Assembly (NCBI RefSeq): GCF_034140825.1
Contig: NC_089046.1
Location: forward strand, 575,501-639,500
Origin: Oryza sativa Japonica Group
Lineage: Eukaryota; Streptophyta; Magnoliopsida; Poales; Poaceae
DNA length: 64,000 nt
Direction of reading: 5' to 3'
The notes beneath the pieces are model-generated. The model saw only the letters and a program-made list of their open reading frames with translations, had not been told where the DNA came from and did not search any database. The position numbers and the translations under genes were made by a program. Positions within the stretch are counted from its first letter, which is position 1, and each line of letters begins with the position of its first letter. This document shows positions 32,161-43,696 of the stretch, piece after piece.

Positions 32161-33745
32161 GGCTCTCCTCCTCTTCCGCCTCTCTCTCTCTCTCTCTCTC
32201 TTCCCTTTCCCTCCTCCTCACTCTCATTCATTAACCACCGCCGCGTCCCATTCCCAAGTCCCACCACCACCACCACCACTCACCGGCGGGATGAGGAGTG
32301 GCCGTCCCCCTCCACCCGCTTTGCCCCCACGGCACCACCGCTCCGCCGCGAACACGCCCAAATCGAGGCGGAGGACGCCCAGTCGCTGCACCTGCTCGAC
32401 CACTTCGCCGCCGCGCCTGCCATCGCTGCTGTAGGAGCGGCGGCGGAGGAGCAGGAGGCAACCCCGACGCTGATCGACTCCCCGTAGCAAGCAGCGGCCG
32501 CACAGCCTCCTCCTCCCTTCGCCAAGCCGTCAGATCTGGACTCCACGGCGCCGTCGCAGCCGCCACTCCATGAACCTGCCGCGACCACGAACACGACGAC
32601 GGGAGGGTGCTCTCCTCGCGCTGGCGATGCTGCGTCCTACAGGAGCACATCGCCCTGGACTACTTCCCGGCTTCCCCTGCTCCGAGCTCTCCACCGCCCC
32701 TGCCACCGCGCGCTCTCCCACGGCTTGCATCATCGTCACCGCCACCACCAACACCACATCAACGCCGCCTCCGTGGTGCGCATCATGATCCGCGAGGCCA
32801 TCGACCACTACGGCTTCGTGGCGCTGGCCACGCGCGTCATGTTCGCCGAGCTCGAGAGGTTGGCGAACATGACACTGTTCGCGCTGGACGACCAGGCCAT
32901 CTTCGTCGGTGAAGGCCACGACGACTCCGTCTCGGCGCGCGGTCCGCTTCCACGTCGTTCCCGGGCACCACCTCACCCATGCCGATCTCCAGCGACGCCG
33001 CGGCTGCTCCTGATTTGCGGCATCTGGCGCGGCGGCTTCGGCGGCGCTACTCGCGCCCCGCTGGTCGTCCAAGGGCGCCACGGCCACCCCGACACCCCAC
33101 CGTCGTCCTTGGCGTACTGGATACCCGGCACGGGCGGGGAGAGGCGGTGCACCACCCGCGGAACCGCAACCTGCTCTGCTCCACCTCGACGCGGCGGGCG
33201 GGGCGGGGCGAGGCGAGAGGGCGTGGAAGGACCACGTCGACGTCGTTGGCGAGGGCTACGCCATGCTGCTCAGGATCGCCCACATTTGGCTCCTCCACCG
33301 GCGGACCAAGTCTGCCACAATTGGCGCGCGCCCAGCCATCCCCGTCGATCCTCGTCCGGCGCGCCGCACCCTCGCCGGCTGCGCCACCCACGCGCTCCAG
33401 GACGACGCACGCGCCACGCGTTACTTGGGCTACTACGACGGTGGCTGGGTCTTCATCTCCTTGGGCCACACGACGCGCTCCTCAGTCTCCACAACCTTCG
33501 CCGCCATCAACCACTCTGCACCCATGTCCTCCCCTATCCGCCGAAGACGTCCGCGCGCGTTCAGGGTGCTTGGAATCGCTGGGTGGGCGGATGCTGTTCC
33601 TGTTCGTCGCTGCAGTGCAGATCGTACAATGCGGACGACTATCCGGCCGCCGACTTCAACGTGGTTGCCAGCGGCCAAGTTCTTTGCCGGAGCAAGTCCC
33701 GTCGAACTACTCACCGCCGGCGTGGCTTCTACCCCGTTATGTTAG
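32161..33745 (+). pseudogene. Fasciclin (FAS1)-like gene, frame-disrupted
   Basis: Plus-strand sequence encodes INAASVVRIMIREAIDHYGF, then a FAS1 H1-like motif (NMTLFALDDQAIFVG, near 32865-32910), and in a shifted frame an H2-like motif (VRFHVVPGHHLTHADLQ, near 32940-32990). These are the two hallmark motifs of fasciclin-like arabinogalactan proteins. At least one frameshift separates them, near 32930, and the sequence after the H2 motif soon meets a stop. A start ATG at 32159 with a hydrophobic leader (LLFRLSLSLSLFPFP) could be the old signal peptide, though it lies in another frame. The 3' part, to about 33745, has long frames but no recognisable family features. I consider it a decayed gene. 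Confidence 0.5.
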
Positions 33746-36480
33746 TTTGATCGATCGTCCCGTCCTGGTACAGGTATTCTTGCTGTCAATTTGTTCAAGA
33801 TTTGCTTCAAGATTGCAATTGCAGTTTCAGTTTCAGTCCTCTTGCTGCCAAGGATAATGCAGTTACAGTTTCAGTCAAAATTTGATGTCATAATCGTGGA
33901 TTGGTACAGTTGCTACAAATGCTGGATAGTAGTATTAATTTCTCCCTTTTCTACCACAAAATGTTTCCAAGTCTGAATTGTGAATGTGTGTGATCTGATG
34001 GATTGCATCAATGCTGCATGCCGTTCATCATGTGTTTGCAGTGATTTGTTTTCCTGATAGAAGCATGATTTGCATCAAATGGATTTGCAGATTTTACATG
34101 GTTTCTTCTAGTGGTAACTCGATTAGAATTTGGCAGTTACTAGTAGGTAACGATGCATCAATTGCGGATTCTTACCATGCAGACTGCAGCTCTGACAAAC
34201 AAAACGTGAAACGCACTAAATAAACTAAAAGACTAAACACGGGTCTCAAGTCCTTACCCATATAGGAAAGGAAATTCCACCTGAATCAAGCAAATTTCGC
34301 ACAATTGGGTACCATGCTGATTTCGGCGAGGGAAGAGGAGGATCATCTGCCTGCAAAATTGCAGGCTTAGCACGAACATGGCAGTTAAGGTGGAAGGCTT
34401 ACTGAATTCGGGGCGGGGCCACATTCTCTGCATAATTCAGTAGTACTAGTAAACAGCCCAACAAACTGGACCATTGATCCAGAAAATTAAACAACCTGCA
34501 AATTCGACGTGAATCAAGCTAATTGCACATAATTGTCACCGAGGATCAACCTCTGCAAAATTGTAAATTTACCATCCAGTGGGGAAGTTTTTGGTGAAAG
34601 GCTTACTCTGCATATTTGGGAACGATTTTGCTAGATCTTTGTCAACAGATTTTCACCCCCAATATTTGTCGTTTTTCTATCCGTAGGATTTGCGCCATGA
34701 TTCGTGCATTTCCCTGTGTGGATGAGACCGTGTGGCGTGTGAGCAGATGGCCTGGGAGTCAATGTGGGCCAACCCATGTTAAATTTTGGATTCCGCGCTA
34801 TTATGTCCGTAACCGTTGGTTGTTTCCTCGCTCTCTTTCTTTATTCTCGCTCTTTCTCTAAATCTCTTTCTCCTCTTTCTTTTCTCTTCTCGTTTTCTCC
34901 GTCGAGAGAGAGAGAGAGCTCGCCGGCGAGAGAGAGCACGAGCAGCTCCCCGGCGGGAGAGAGAGAGCGCGCACGCTCGCTGGGGGAGACAACTCGAGAG
35001 AGAGTTTTTTTTGAGTTTCTTCCCTGATTTGCTGGCATCATTAGCTTGTGTTTTGGTTTTTTCAATGTCAATAGGGCTAGGTTTAGAAGATTCGGGTCAA
35101 TATATGACGATTTTTTTTGCTCCCAACGTATGGATCTGATTCAGAATCACTTGTTTTAGTTTTGGAATCCGTTTAGATTTTGGATTCCCTAAGTTTTTAG
35201 TTATAGTTTGATTCAGTTCAGTCTAGGGTGTTTTGTTACTAGTCCATTGTTTGCAAACGACCAGATTCGATGGTGTTCTATGTTTTTTTTCTAATCCACG
35301 AGGGTTTTTGTATTTTTGGTTCGATTTTTCTTCAGGGGTGTTCATGTTGGGGGTTGGATTCAGGGGTATTTGATGGAGTTAAAGGTTTAATTCGAGGTGG
35401 TTTTAGGGGTTTTTTCTAATCACCCAGATAGTTGATCATTTTTTGGATCCCTGCATGAATTTTCTTCAGGGAGGGGGTCAGATTCATGAGTTGATTATTT
35501 TTGCTTTGATTTATGTGTGATTTGAATATAGTAGGGAAGCATCATTGCAACTTTATCTGAATGTTGCATTTCACTTTCAGTGATTAGTTGACTGATCTGT
35601 TAAACTCCTTGCATGAGTCTGAATTTTTCTGCATGTGAAGCATTTCGTTTCAGAGATGATTTATCTGTCAACTCCCTGCATATATCTGAATTCTTATGCA
35701 TCTGAAGAATTTCGTTTTACATATGCATGCTAACTGAACCCCAAGTATGTTTTGTGTTGCCTTCTGCAGCATATGAATCATTTCGTTTCAGAGATGTACG
35801 GTTTGATTTCCCAGTATGCTGAGTTGCTTGGTTAAATTAAACCCAAACCCCTACATGCGTTCTGCTTTCTTCAGATTGTATTCTACTGTACTATTTGGTT
35901 TATAAAATTCCTGTACATGTTCTGAACTTTTCAGTGCTGATCTAAATGAGTTAGCAGCAAGCCAATACCTGAACTTGGTCCCTGTTGCTTTGAGAAATTA
36001 TGGGCTATTGGTTGCATCTGCTCTTTCTTCTCTTCTGAACTTTTGTTCATTGTCAATCGCTCGTAAATCGTAAATCTGTTTGAATTGGCGCTATTTCTGA
36101 ACTTGGGAACATAATTGGCACTATTTCTGAATTGGGAACAGGGGATAGCACGCTCGTAAATCTATTTGAATTGTCAGTATTTTTTGAATCTTGGAGCAGG
36201 CTATTGAACAGTTTCAGTCGACATGAGCTTTTTAAAATCTCATACTTCAGCAAACTGAAAAATAATTTGGAGGGTTTCAGTCTAATGTTGATCTAATGCA
36301 TTTCAATGGTAGCAAAACCAAGGTCACTTGGGTGCCTGGAGGTATTCACATGCCTGAAATATCTGTATGATTTTTTTTCTTCTTTATTCTGAATGACCCA
36401 TCGTCCCATCCCAATATTGTTCCCATGTTAATTATGTGTGGAGCTTGTTAGTCAGTTAACTCATTTGCTGTGAAATTTAA
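33746..36480. other. T-rich, gene-poor DNA with a GA/CT-rich patch
   Basis: No convincing coding frame. At 34820-35005 a CT-rich then GAGA-rich stretch resembles a plant leader or promoter. T-rich sequence with many candidate splice sites follows, which could be introns of an unrecognised transcript. A duplicated ATCTGAA…TTTCGTTT(C/T)A motif recurs at 35640-35790. Nothing is assigned. Confidence 0.4.
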
Positions 36481-36481
36481 T

Positions 36482-36562
36482 CGGGAGGCTCAACAACAAC
36501 ACCCTGTCTGGTCCATTCCCTTCTGCATCAGCTAACTTGTCACATCTTGTTGTCGAGTGATT
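36482..36562 (+). pseudogene. Leucine-rich-repeat receptor kinase exon relic
   Basis: The plus strand encodes RLNNNTLSGPFPSASANLSH followed by LVVE and a stop. This matches one LRR unit as found in plant LRR-II receptor kinases (NIK/SERK types), where single repeats are often separate ~72-nt exons. No acceptor directly precedes it and no other exon was recognised nearby, so it looks like an isolated relic. Confidence 0.5.
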
Positions 36563-36794
36563 TTAATATATGTGCACAGAAGTTTGAGATATGTGCAAAT
36601 TATGTACAAAATTTAATATATGGGCAAATTTGTACACAACTGGAGATATGACCGTTTGGACCACAATGCTCTGTTTTTTTTTTATCCTAGGCTCTAATCT
36701 AATTGTTGTGCTTTGTTAAACACCACTGTCTGAAGATGATTTTCACTTGAGGAAAATCTTCAGTCCATTGTGACAAAGTGACTCCTTTTCTGAA

Positions 36795-37335
36795 GAAATT
36801 CTTTATTTTTTGAAGAAATTCAAGCATGCTTGCAGTTTTAGCCCAGTTACAGTCTATATGTATTGTAGTTACATATGTAACTTTTGTTATTTCTCACTGT
36901 AACTGACCGTAGATAAATAGTTCTTTATATATTTGTAACATAATTTAGAGCTTGTTATACTAGGGGAAAGTGTTTTAATGTTGCTGCATGAATACTGAAT
37001 TTTTAAAGAAATTTAAGAATGATTCCATTTACAACCCAGTTACAGTTAGATGTACAGTAGTTACATCTGTAACTTTTGTTATGTCTCACTGTAACTGACT
37101 ATAGATAGATAGCTCTTTATATATTTGTAACATAATTTAGAGTTTGTTATAATTGGGGAAATGTTTTAATGTCGCAGTATAAGTACTGAATTTTTTAAGA
37201 AATTTAAGAATGATTCCATTTACAGCCCAGTTACAGTTTAGATGTACTGTAGTTATATATGTAACTTTTGTTATTTGTAACTGTAACTGACTATAGATTG
37301 ATAGTTTTTGTTACGAGTTTTTCTGAAAAAGTTAC
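36795..37335. repeat. ~192-bp tandem repeat, nearly three copies
   Basis: CCCAGTTACAG recurs at 36842, 37035 and 37226 (193- and 191-bp steps), each followed by a GTAACTTTTGTTAT-type sequence and CTGTAACTGAC. Copies differ by small changes. Short palindromes of the GTTAC…GTAAC kind occur in each unit. Function unknown. Confidence 0.88.
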
Positions 37336-37995
37336 ATACTTTTAACTACTTGATCTAAAGAAATTTCCTATTCCAAGCACTTTTCTCCAAAAGAAATTCA
37401 CTATTCCAAGTGCTTTTCTCCAATATTTTTACAGAACTGAGTTGTTTTTGTTTGATTTAAAAGATGACTGGCAGAATATGGTGAAGTCAATGGGGAAAGG
37501 TAAAGGTGGATTTTGTGCTAGGTAATTTGTTACCTGGAAGATTATGTCTTGTTGATTTCAACTTCTTGACCTCAATGTTCTTGGTAAGAATTTGCTTCTT
37601 CTTCTTTTTCTCGTTCTCCTCACTGTCTATGGCGTGCTCGATTTGTTTTGCTCGATCTAGGGGATTTGTGCGAACTGGTGTGGTCTCCCTGTGTTATTTT
37701 GTTTTTTTTCTGACCTTTATTGGATGTGAAGTTGATCATTATGGGCCGTGATGTATTTGCAGTTATGGCCTGTATAATTTTTTGTATTGTTCTATGGGCT
37801 AGAATTCGAGTCCATGTAGTTTTGTGATCTGACTAGTCAGAGAAAAAAATATGTAGCATTTTTTGTGTCCTCTGGATCTTAATCTAACGGTAGGAAAAAA
37901 TCTGGGTGATTTTGACCCAAGGATTTGTCGACAAAGACATAGCTAGTTCCTTTGGGAAAGAATAAACGGCCCAATTAACTTGCACATCTATCTAT
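37336..37995. other. Intergenic DNA, no gene recognised
   Basis: Only short frames. A hydrophobic Phe/Ser-rich frame near 37500-37750 has no start context or family match. Confidence 0.5.
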
Positions 37996-38425
37996 GGAAT
38001 AAGTTCACTAGACGTCCCTCAATTTTACATAAAGTCTGCCTGACATTCCTAAGCCCCAATACCTGAAATCTCCACCTCTAAACTATACAAAACCATGCAA
38101 TTTGGATCCTATAGCGCTATGAATCTCTGGTTACGCTAATGTGGTATCATAGTCAGCAAAAAATGAAAATAAAGAAATAATGGGGCCCACATGTAAGTGG
38201 AAAGAAAAAAAATGTGGAGTCCGCATTTCTTCCTTTTCTCTTTTCTTCTTCTCTTCTCTTCTCTTCTCTTCTTCAGCAAGCCTGGAAGGCCACCGATGGT
38301 AGAGGGTGCTGAGCGGAGTGGCGGCGGGCATAGCGACGGTAGCCAACTCTAGCTTGCATAGTGCTTCGACCCACCCCATGTCGCTACGGTAGCCGCCATC
38401 AGCACCGATTCCGAGGCTGCCGCTG

Positions 38426-39213
38426 TGATGAGGACATCACTTCGTCGGATACGCTCATAACTTCACACGCTCCAATGATAATTCCAAGTCCAAGTCCAGT
38501 TCGGCCTCCGGAGACAGCACTGACTTCAAACGGACCTAGCGCCTTCATGCCAACTCCGATTTGAGTGATCTTGGACTTCGTGGAAAGCTTATATCGCTAC
38601 CTTTCAAACGCATCTGGTCTCATGTCCAAATTCATCTCGAGTCAACGGGAATCGCCAAAACAAGACAGTGCTGTTGCTGAAACCGAACTTAGGCCTTGGG
38701 CCTTGTAATAGACTAGGCTCATCTCGAAAGTGTCACCCTCCACCTCCACGAATTAGCACTGAACCCTAGCTTTATTTTCCTCTATAAATAGCTTTGTTCA
38801 TCCTCAAAAACATTTGAGTTTTGTTTAGTTGAATTTTACCAAGTGCCATTCACCTTGTCTCTAGTCCTCGCTCGATTAGTCGGCGACTATAGATTCAGAG
38901 CCCCCAATAGTTGGTGTGTTGATTTGCCGGGTCGATTAGATCTACCACTTCAATCGTAACTATTCCTTTGTGCTTAATTCCCTATTCGCAGTATTTAGAT
39001 TGCATCTTATCTTGTTCTTGCAGTGTTCTCTCGTTTGCATTGCAGGGATCATCAACCGCGCGTCACGGTTGGTACGACATCGTTTGTGGTGTAGCGATTG
39101 CACGGCGTCTTGGACTTGTTCTGGTTGGTAGCCACGTCGCAAACGTCGCACTCGATCAAAGCGAGAGTTATCCCCCTCACCAGAAGATCGGGCCACGAGA
39201 GAGAGTGTCATCA
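38426..39213 (+). repeat. Left LTR
   Basis: It contains CTATAAATAG (about 38782), a likely TATA box, and its end abuts the tRNA-Met primer site. Length equals that of the right LTR. Confidence 0.92.
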
Positions 39214-40390
39214 GTTGGTATCAGAGCTTCAGTTGCCTGGTGAGGATTTTAGTTTTGTAATTTTTTTTCCCATCGTCTACCATACAGCCGCAATATTTTT
39301 TTTCCATCACCAAACTTTAGTTTGAGCTTTTCAAATTTCATTCAGTATTGTGTTCTTGAGTTTTGGTCCATTGTCGTGTCGAAAGTGCTGGTTTTAATCG
39401 TAGCTCAGTCTGAGTTTTGACCTTTGCGTTTGGTCGTCGTCGTCTCGGTTGAGCAGTAGATCGGTTTGAGAGAAAAAAAAATCCAGAGTTTCTGTTGGGT
39501 GAGATTTCTTTCCAGTGCATGCATGCGTGGAATCGCGGTACGTGGTTACCAAATAAATAGCGCCTCAAATCAGGGACTAATCTTGGTTATTTCCTAGTTA
39601 GTTTCTGTGTCTTTCTATACGAAGTGCATGTGCCAAGGATCGGTTTCCATATTCCTGGCACCACCCAAATAGGAGGTACGTAGTTTTCTATGTAACTACA
39701 CATCCACACGCACAAGCACCTGGTTGGTTGGTCTTTGGTCATTTGATTTTTTTTTCTTCTAGGCTTGAGTCCTTTGTAATCTTATTTACCAGCTATTCCA
39801 TTTGGTAGATACCGCTTGCCAAAAAAAAAAAGAAATAAAGAAAAGTCAGAAGGTGCAAAAAAAAGAAATAAAGAAAAGTCAGAAGGTGCAAAAAAAAAAG
39901 AAAAAAAAAGAGCCGCACCAAAAAAAAAAGAAAAAAAAGAAAAAAATCAGAAAAAGAAAGTGTGGAATTTTTTTTTGTTGGAATCTTAGAGAGAGTTGCT
40001 TACTATAGCGAGTTGTGGATTGTCCGAGTGTGATCATTTGCTTGCTTAAGCTAGGATTGAGTCTAGGCTACGCCAGCAATTTTGACTAGTACTTTGGACT
40101 ATTATTCAATTTCGCAAATCTGTTTGATTTTTGCTATTCCTTGTGATATAGTTAAGCCTACCAAGATCCACATACTACTAATCTTTACATGTACGACCTT
40201 GCAATCGCTCCACTCATCAAGCGTGTCATTGTGCCACGAACCAGCCACGGTGATTGACCTGTTTTGCATTCTTTGAGAATATTATAAGAATTTGGTATAT
40301 GCTTGAGTGTTGAGTGCCTTCAAAAGCTCCACATATATATAGATTGTTAGGAACTGACACTTTCTTGTGAGTTTCTTTTGCTTGCTAACG

Positions 40391-42694
40391 ATGTCAGGTA
40401 CAAGTTCCGATGAACCAACACTGAAGAATCTAGCGCATAAACTGAAGGGCATGGAAAATTGGTATGAAGAGTTGATGCGTAATAGTAAATCATACAAGGA
40501 AAGCACAGATAAACATTTAAAAACCTTAAGTGAAAGCCTGGTGAAAGTAGTAGATCAAATTGAGCAAATGAATCGATCACATAAACAATTAACTGAAAAC
40601 ATTCAGAATATAAATATTGGACATGAAAATATTGTGCGACGCATTGGTTTACTTGAGGCTGCAGGTGAAGAAGGTGTAGGTGCCACTGCTCATCGACACC
40701 AAAGATATGACGATGAAGACGAAGAGCAATCTGTTGCTGATGATGAGGAGGAAGACGAGAGTGTTGGAAATAGAAGACGACGTCGAATTAGGGACAAAGA
40801 TGATCCTTTATCTAAGGTAAAATTTACTATGCCTTCTTTTGATGGTAAGTTTGAACCTTCTGTTTATCTAGACTGGGAGCTAGCTGTTGAGCAAAAATTC
40901 TCTTGCTATGATTTTCCTGATAATAAGAAAGTTAAAGCTGCCAGTAGTGAATTTACCTCCTTTGCATCTCTATGGTGGAATGATATATGTGGTAGAGGAC
41001 TTAGACCTAGAACCTGGGATGATATGAAACGTACAATGAGGTCTAGATTTGTTCCTTCTTACTATGCTCGTGACATGTTAAATAAACTGCAACTTTTAAG
41101 ACAAGGTTCCAACTCTGTAGAAACATACTATCAAGAGATGATGATTGCTTTGTCACGATGTAATTTGCAAGAAACTGAGGATGCTAGAATTTCTAGGTTC
41201 TATGGAGGTCTTAATAGAGAGATTCGGGATATTCTTGAATATAAAGAATACAATACCATGAATAGATTATTCCATTTTGCCTGCAAAGCTGAAAGAGAAG
41301 TGCAGGGACGCAACAAGCATAGGAGTTCTCTTGCAGGTGCTACTTCCACACGACAGTCAACACCACGTCAATCTACTACTGTTGTTCGTCCACCTACCTC
41401 CATGCCATCCCATGCTCAAGAAACAAGCAAAAACGCTTCAGTTCAGACTCCAGCCAAGAGTGCAACTTCAGTAGATTCCACTGGACGTACACGTGATATT
41501 ACATGTCATAGGTGCCATGGCATTGGACACATTGCCCGCGACTGTCCAAATCGGCGAGCTCTATTTGTGAATGCTGATGGTGAGTATACTTCTGCTAGTG
41601 ATTGTGATGATGAATATGCTTTAGCTGCCACTGACCACGCAGGAGGACAAGATGATGAGGACATCGAGGAAGTCCATTTGCATCCAGAGTCGCTAGATCA
41701 GTATCCTAGCCTAATTGTCAAGCTAGCACTTAGTGCTAAAGAGAAGTGTGAAGAGCAAAACCAACGTCACAATTTGTTCCAAAGCAAAGTTCTTGTGAAA
41801 GGCCATACCGTCAAAATGATTATTGATAGTGGAAGTTGCAACAATTTAGCAAGTGAAGAGATGGTCAAGAAGCTTGGCTTGACTACCCATCCACATCCAC
41901 ATCCGTATCATATTCAGTGGTTTAATACATGTGGTAAGATGAAGGTAACCCGCTTGGTTAAAATACCTTTTTCTATAGGCTCCTACCATGATCAAATTGA
42001 ATGTGATGTTGTACATATGCAAGCTTGTTCTGTTATTTTGGGGCGACCATGGCAATATGATAGAGAAGTTGTTTTTGATGGTAGGACTAATACATATAAA
42101 TTTATGTTCGATGGTAAAAGAGTTGTTTTGCATTCTATGACTCCAGCCGCTGCTTTGAAAGATGATCTTGCAAGACTTGAATGTGAAAAGAAAGCGAAAA
42201 GTGAAAATCAGATTATTGCTAAACATCCTGCTTCAAATAGTAAAATAGAACCAAGTACCACAAAGAATGAAATTAAGTTGAAGGGTGCTTTGTTGGCTTC
42301 TAAATATAATATTTGTGCACTAGATGAGCCAGATTCTTGTTGCTATGCTCTATTTTGCAAAGATCCTATACTCACATTGGCTACTGCTCCTAGTACTTTA
42401 TATTCTTTGCCACCCGCTATTACTAACCTTTTGCAGGAATATGAGGATGTTTTTCACGATGAGATACCTCCAAGGATGGCCAATGGACGAGAGAGTGCAC
42501 ACAATCAAGAAGATGGGATTGAGTCGAGGACGACTCCAATTCAAGAAGGGGAGGATGATGAGGACATCACTTCGTCGGATACGCTCATAACTTCACACGC
42601 TCCAATGATAATTCCAAGTCCAAGTCCAATTCGGCCTCCGGAGACAGCACTGACTTCAAACGGACCTAGCGCCTTCATGCCAACTCCGATTTGA
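40391..42694 (+). CDS. Gag and protease-like polyprotein of the LTR element (fossil)
   Basis: The frame is 767 codons. An N-terminal coiled-coil-like region is followed by an acidic/Arg-rich stretch, a retrotransposon gag domain (WNDICGRGLRPRTWDDMKRT and following), a CCHC zinc knuckle (CHRCHGIGHIARDCP) and a retropepsin-like segment with DSG (MIIDSGSCNNLAS). Such elements normally continue into reverse transcriptase and integrase. Here only the short linker before them is suggested, and the frame runs into the right LTR. Mobilisation would need proteins from a related complete element. Confidence 0.85.
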   Translation: MSGTSSDEPTLKNLAHKLKGMENWYEELMRNSKSYKESTDKHLKTLSESLVKVVDQIEQMNRSHKQLTENIQNINIGHENIVRRIGLLEAAGEEGVGATAHRHQRYDDEDEEQSVADDEEEDESVGNRRRRRIRDKDDPLSKVKFTMPSFDGKFEPSVYLDWELAVEQKFSCYDFPDNKKVKAASSEFTSFASLWWNDICGRGLRPRTWDDMKRTMRSRFVPSYYARDMLNKLQLLRQGSNSVETYYQEMMIALSRCNLQETEDARISRFYGGLNREIRDILEYKEYNTMNRLFHFACKAEREVQGRNKHRSSLAGATSTRQSTPRQSTTVVRPPTSMPSHAQETSKNASVQTPAKSATSVDSTGRTRDITCHRCHGIGHIARDCPNRRALFVNADGEYTSASDCDDEYALAATDHAGGQDDEDIEEVHLHPESLDQYPSLIVKLALSAKEKCEEQNQRHNLFQSKVLVKGHTVKMIIDSGSCNNLASEEMVKKLGLTTHPHPHPYHIQWFNTCGKMKVTRLVKIPFSIGSYHDQIECDVVHMQACSVILGRPWQYDREVVFDGRTNTYKFMFDGKRVVLHSMTPAAALKDDLARLECEKKAKSENQIIAKHPASNSKIEPSTTKNEIKLKGALLASKYNICALDEPDSCCYALFCKDPILTLATAPSTLYSLPPAITNLLQEYEDVFHDEIPPRMANGRESAHNQEDGIESRTTPIQEGEDDEDITSSDTLITSHAPMIIPSPSPIRPPETALTSNGPSAFMPTPI

Positions 42695-43343
42695 GTGATC
42701 TTGGACTTCGTGGAAAGCTTATATCGCTACCTTTCAAACGCATCTGGTCTCATGTCCAAATTCATCTCGAGTCAACGGGAATCGCCAAAACAAGACAGTG
42801 CTGTTGCTGAAACCGAACTTAGGCCTTGGGCCTTGTAATAGACTAGGCCCATCTCGAAAGTGTCACCCTCCACCTCCACGAATTAGCACTGAACCCTAGC
42901 TTTATTTTCCTCTATAAATAGCTTTGTTCATCCTCAAAAACATTTGGGTTTTGTTTAGTTGAATTTTGCCAAGTGCCATTCACCTTGTCTCTAGTCCTCG
43001 CTCGATTAGTCGGCGACTATAGATTCAGAGCCCCCAATAGTTGGTGTGTTGATTTGCCGGGTCGATTAGATCTACCACTTCAATCGCAACTATTCCTTTG
43101 TGCTTAATTCCCTATTCGCAGTATTTAGATTGCATCTTATCTTGTTCTTGCAGTGTTCTCTCGTTTGCATTGCAGGGATCATCAACCGCGCGTCACGGTT
43201 GGTACGACATCGTTTGTGGTGTAGCGATTGCACGGCGTCTTGGACTTGTTCTGGTTGGTAGCCACGTCGCAAACGTCGCACTCGATCAAAGCGAGAGTTA
43301 TCCCCCTCACCAGAAGATCGGGCCACGAGAGAGAGTGTCATCA
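42556..43343 (+). repeat. Right LTR
   Basis: 788 bp, about 99% identical to the left LTR by eye. It is preceded by the polypurine tract at 42543-42555. Confidence 0.92.
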
Positions 43344-43696
43344 CGCTGGAGGGCAGAGGCAGTCCATTGTGGTGGGGATCTCGTCCGCCGTGGGGGCTCG
43401 TAGGGGCATTCGCTGCTGCCTCCGCCACGGGGACCTGTGGAGGCGTTCGCCACCTCCTCCGCGACGCTGCGACGCCCACCGCAGCAGTAGCTGACCCAGA
43501 GGACGCTGACATGTGGGGCCCACCATATGCCACATCGGCGAAAGCGGAGAAAAATTGGGTCAATACTGCTTTAGGATCTTTTTTGCATGGTTTGTGATAG
43601 TTGAGGGGTAGAGATTTTTGGTATTGCGGACTGGGGATCTCAAACAAACTCAATGTAAAGTTCAGGAACATCAAGTAAACTTATTCCTCTATCTAT

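Larger units (their letters stand above)
38426..43343 (+). mobile_element. Non-autonomous LTR retrotransposon, Ty3/gypsy-like, 4,918 bp (fossil)
   Basis: Two 788-bp LTRs start TGATGAGGACATC and end GAGTGTCATCA. A perfect 5-bp duplication CGCTG flanks the element (38421-38425, 43344-43348). A primer-binding site matching initiator tRNA-Met, TGGTATCAGAGC, lies at 39216-39227, and a purine tract (AAGAAGGGGAGGA) lies just before the right LTR. One long frame covers gag and a protease-like part. Reverse transcriptase, RNase H and integrase are absent. The LTRs differ at about five positions by eye, suggesting roughly a quarter of a million years at the usual grass LTR rate. Structurally it looks whole for a gag-only, non-autonomous element. 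Confidence 0.92.
37996..43687. mobile_element. MULE split by an LTR element; about 770 bp without it
   Basis: Ends are inverted, GGAATAAGTTCACTAGACGT at the left and CAAGTAAACTTATTCC at the right. The 9-bp duplication TCTATCTAT is perfect (37987-37995 and 43688-43696). Removing the LTR element and one copy of its CGCTG duplication restores a continuous short MULE. The ends belong to the same broad type as the Pack-MULE at 16413. Confidence 0.85.

Noticed and set aside
32530-33087. 185-codon minus-strand frame
   Set aside because: Antisense of the fasciclin-like sequence, where motif evidence supports the plus strand.
39802-40008. Lys-rich frame with KKEIKKSQKVQ repeats
   Set aside because: An A-rich low-complexity tract in the leader of the LTR element, not a protein.
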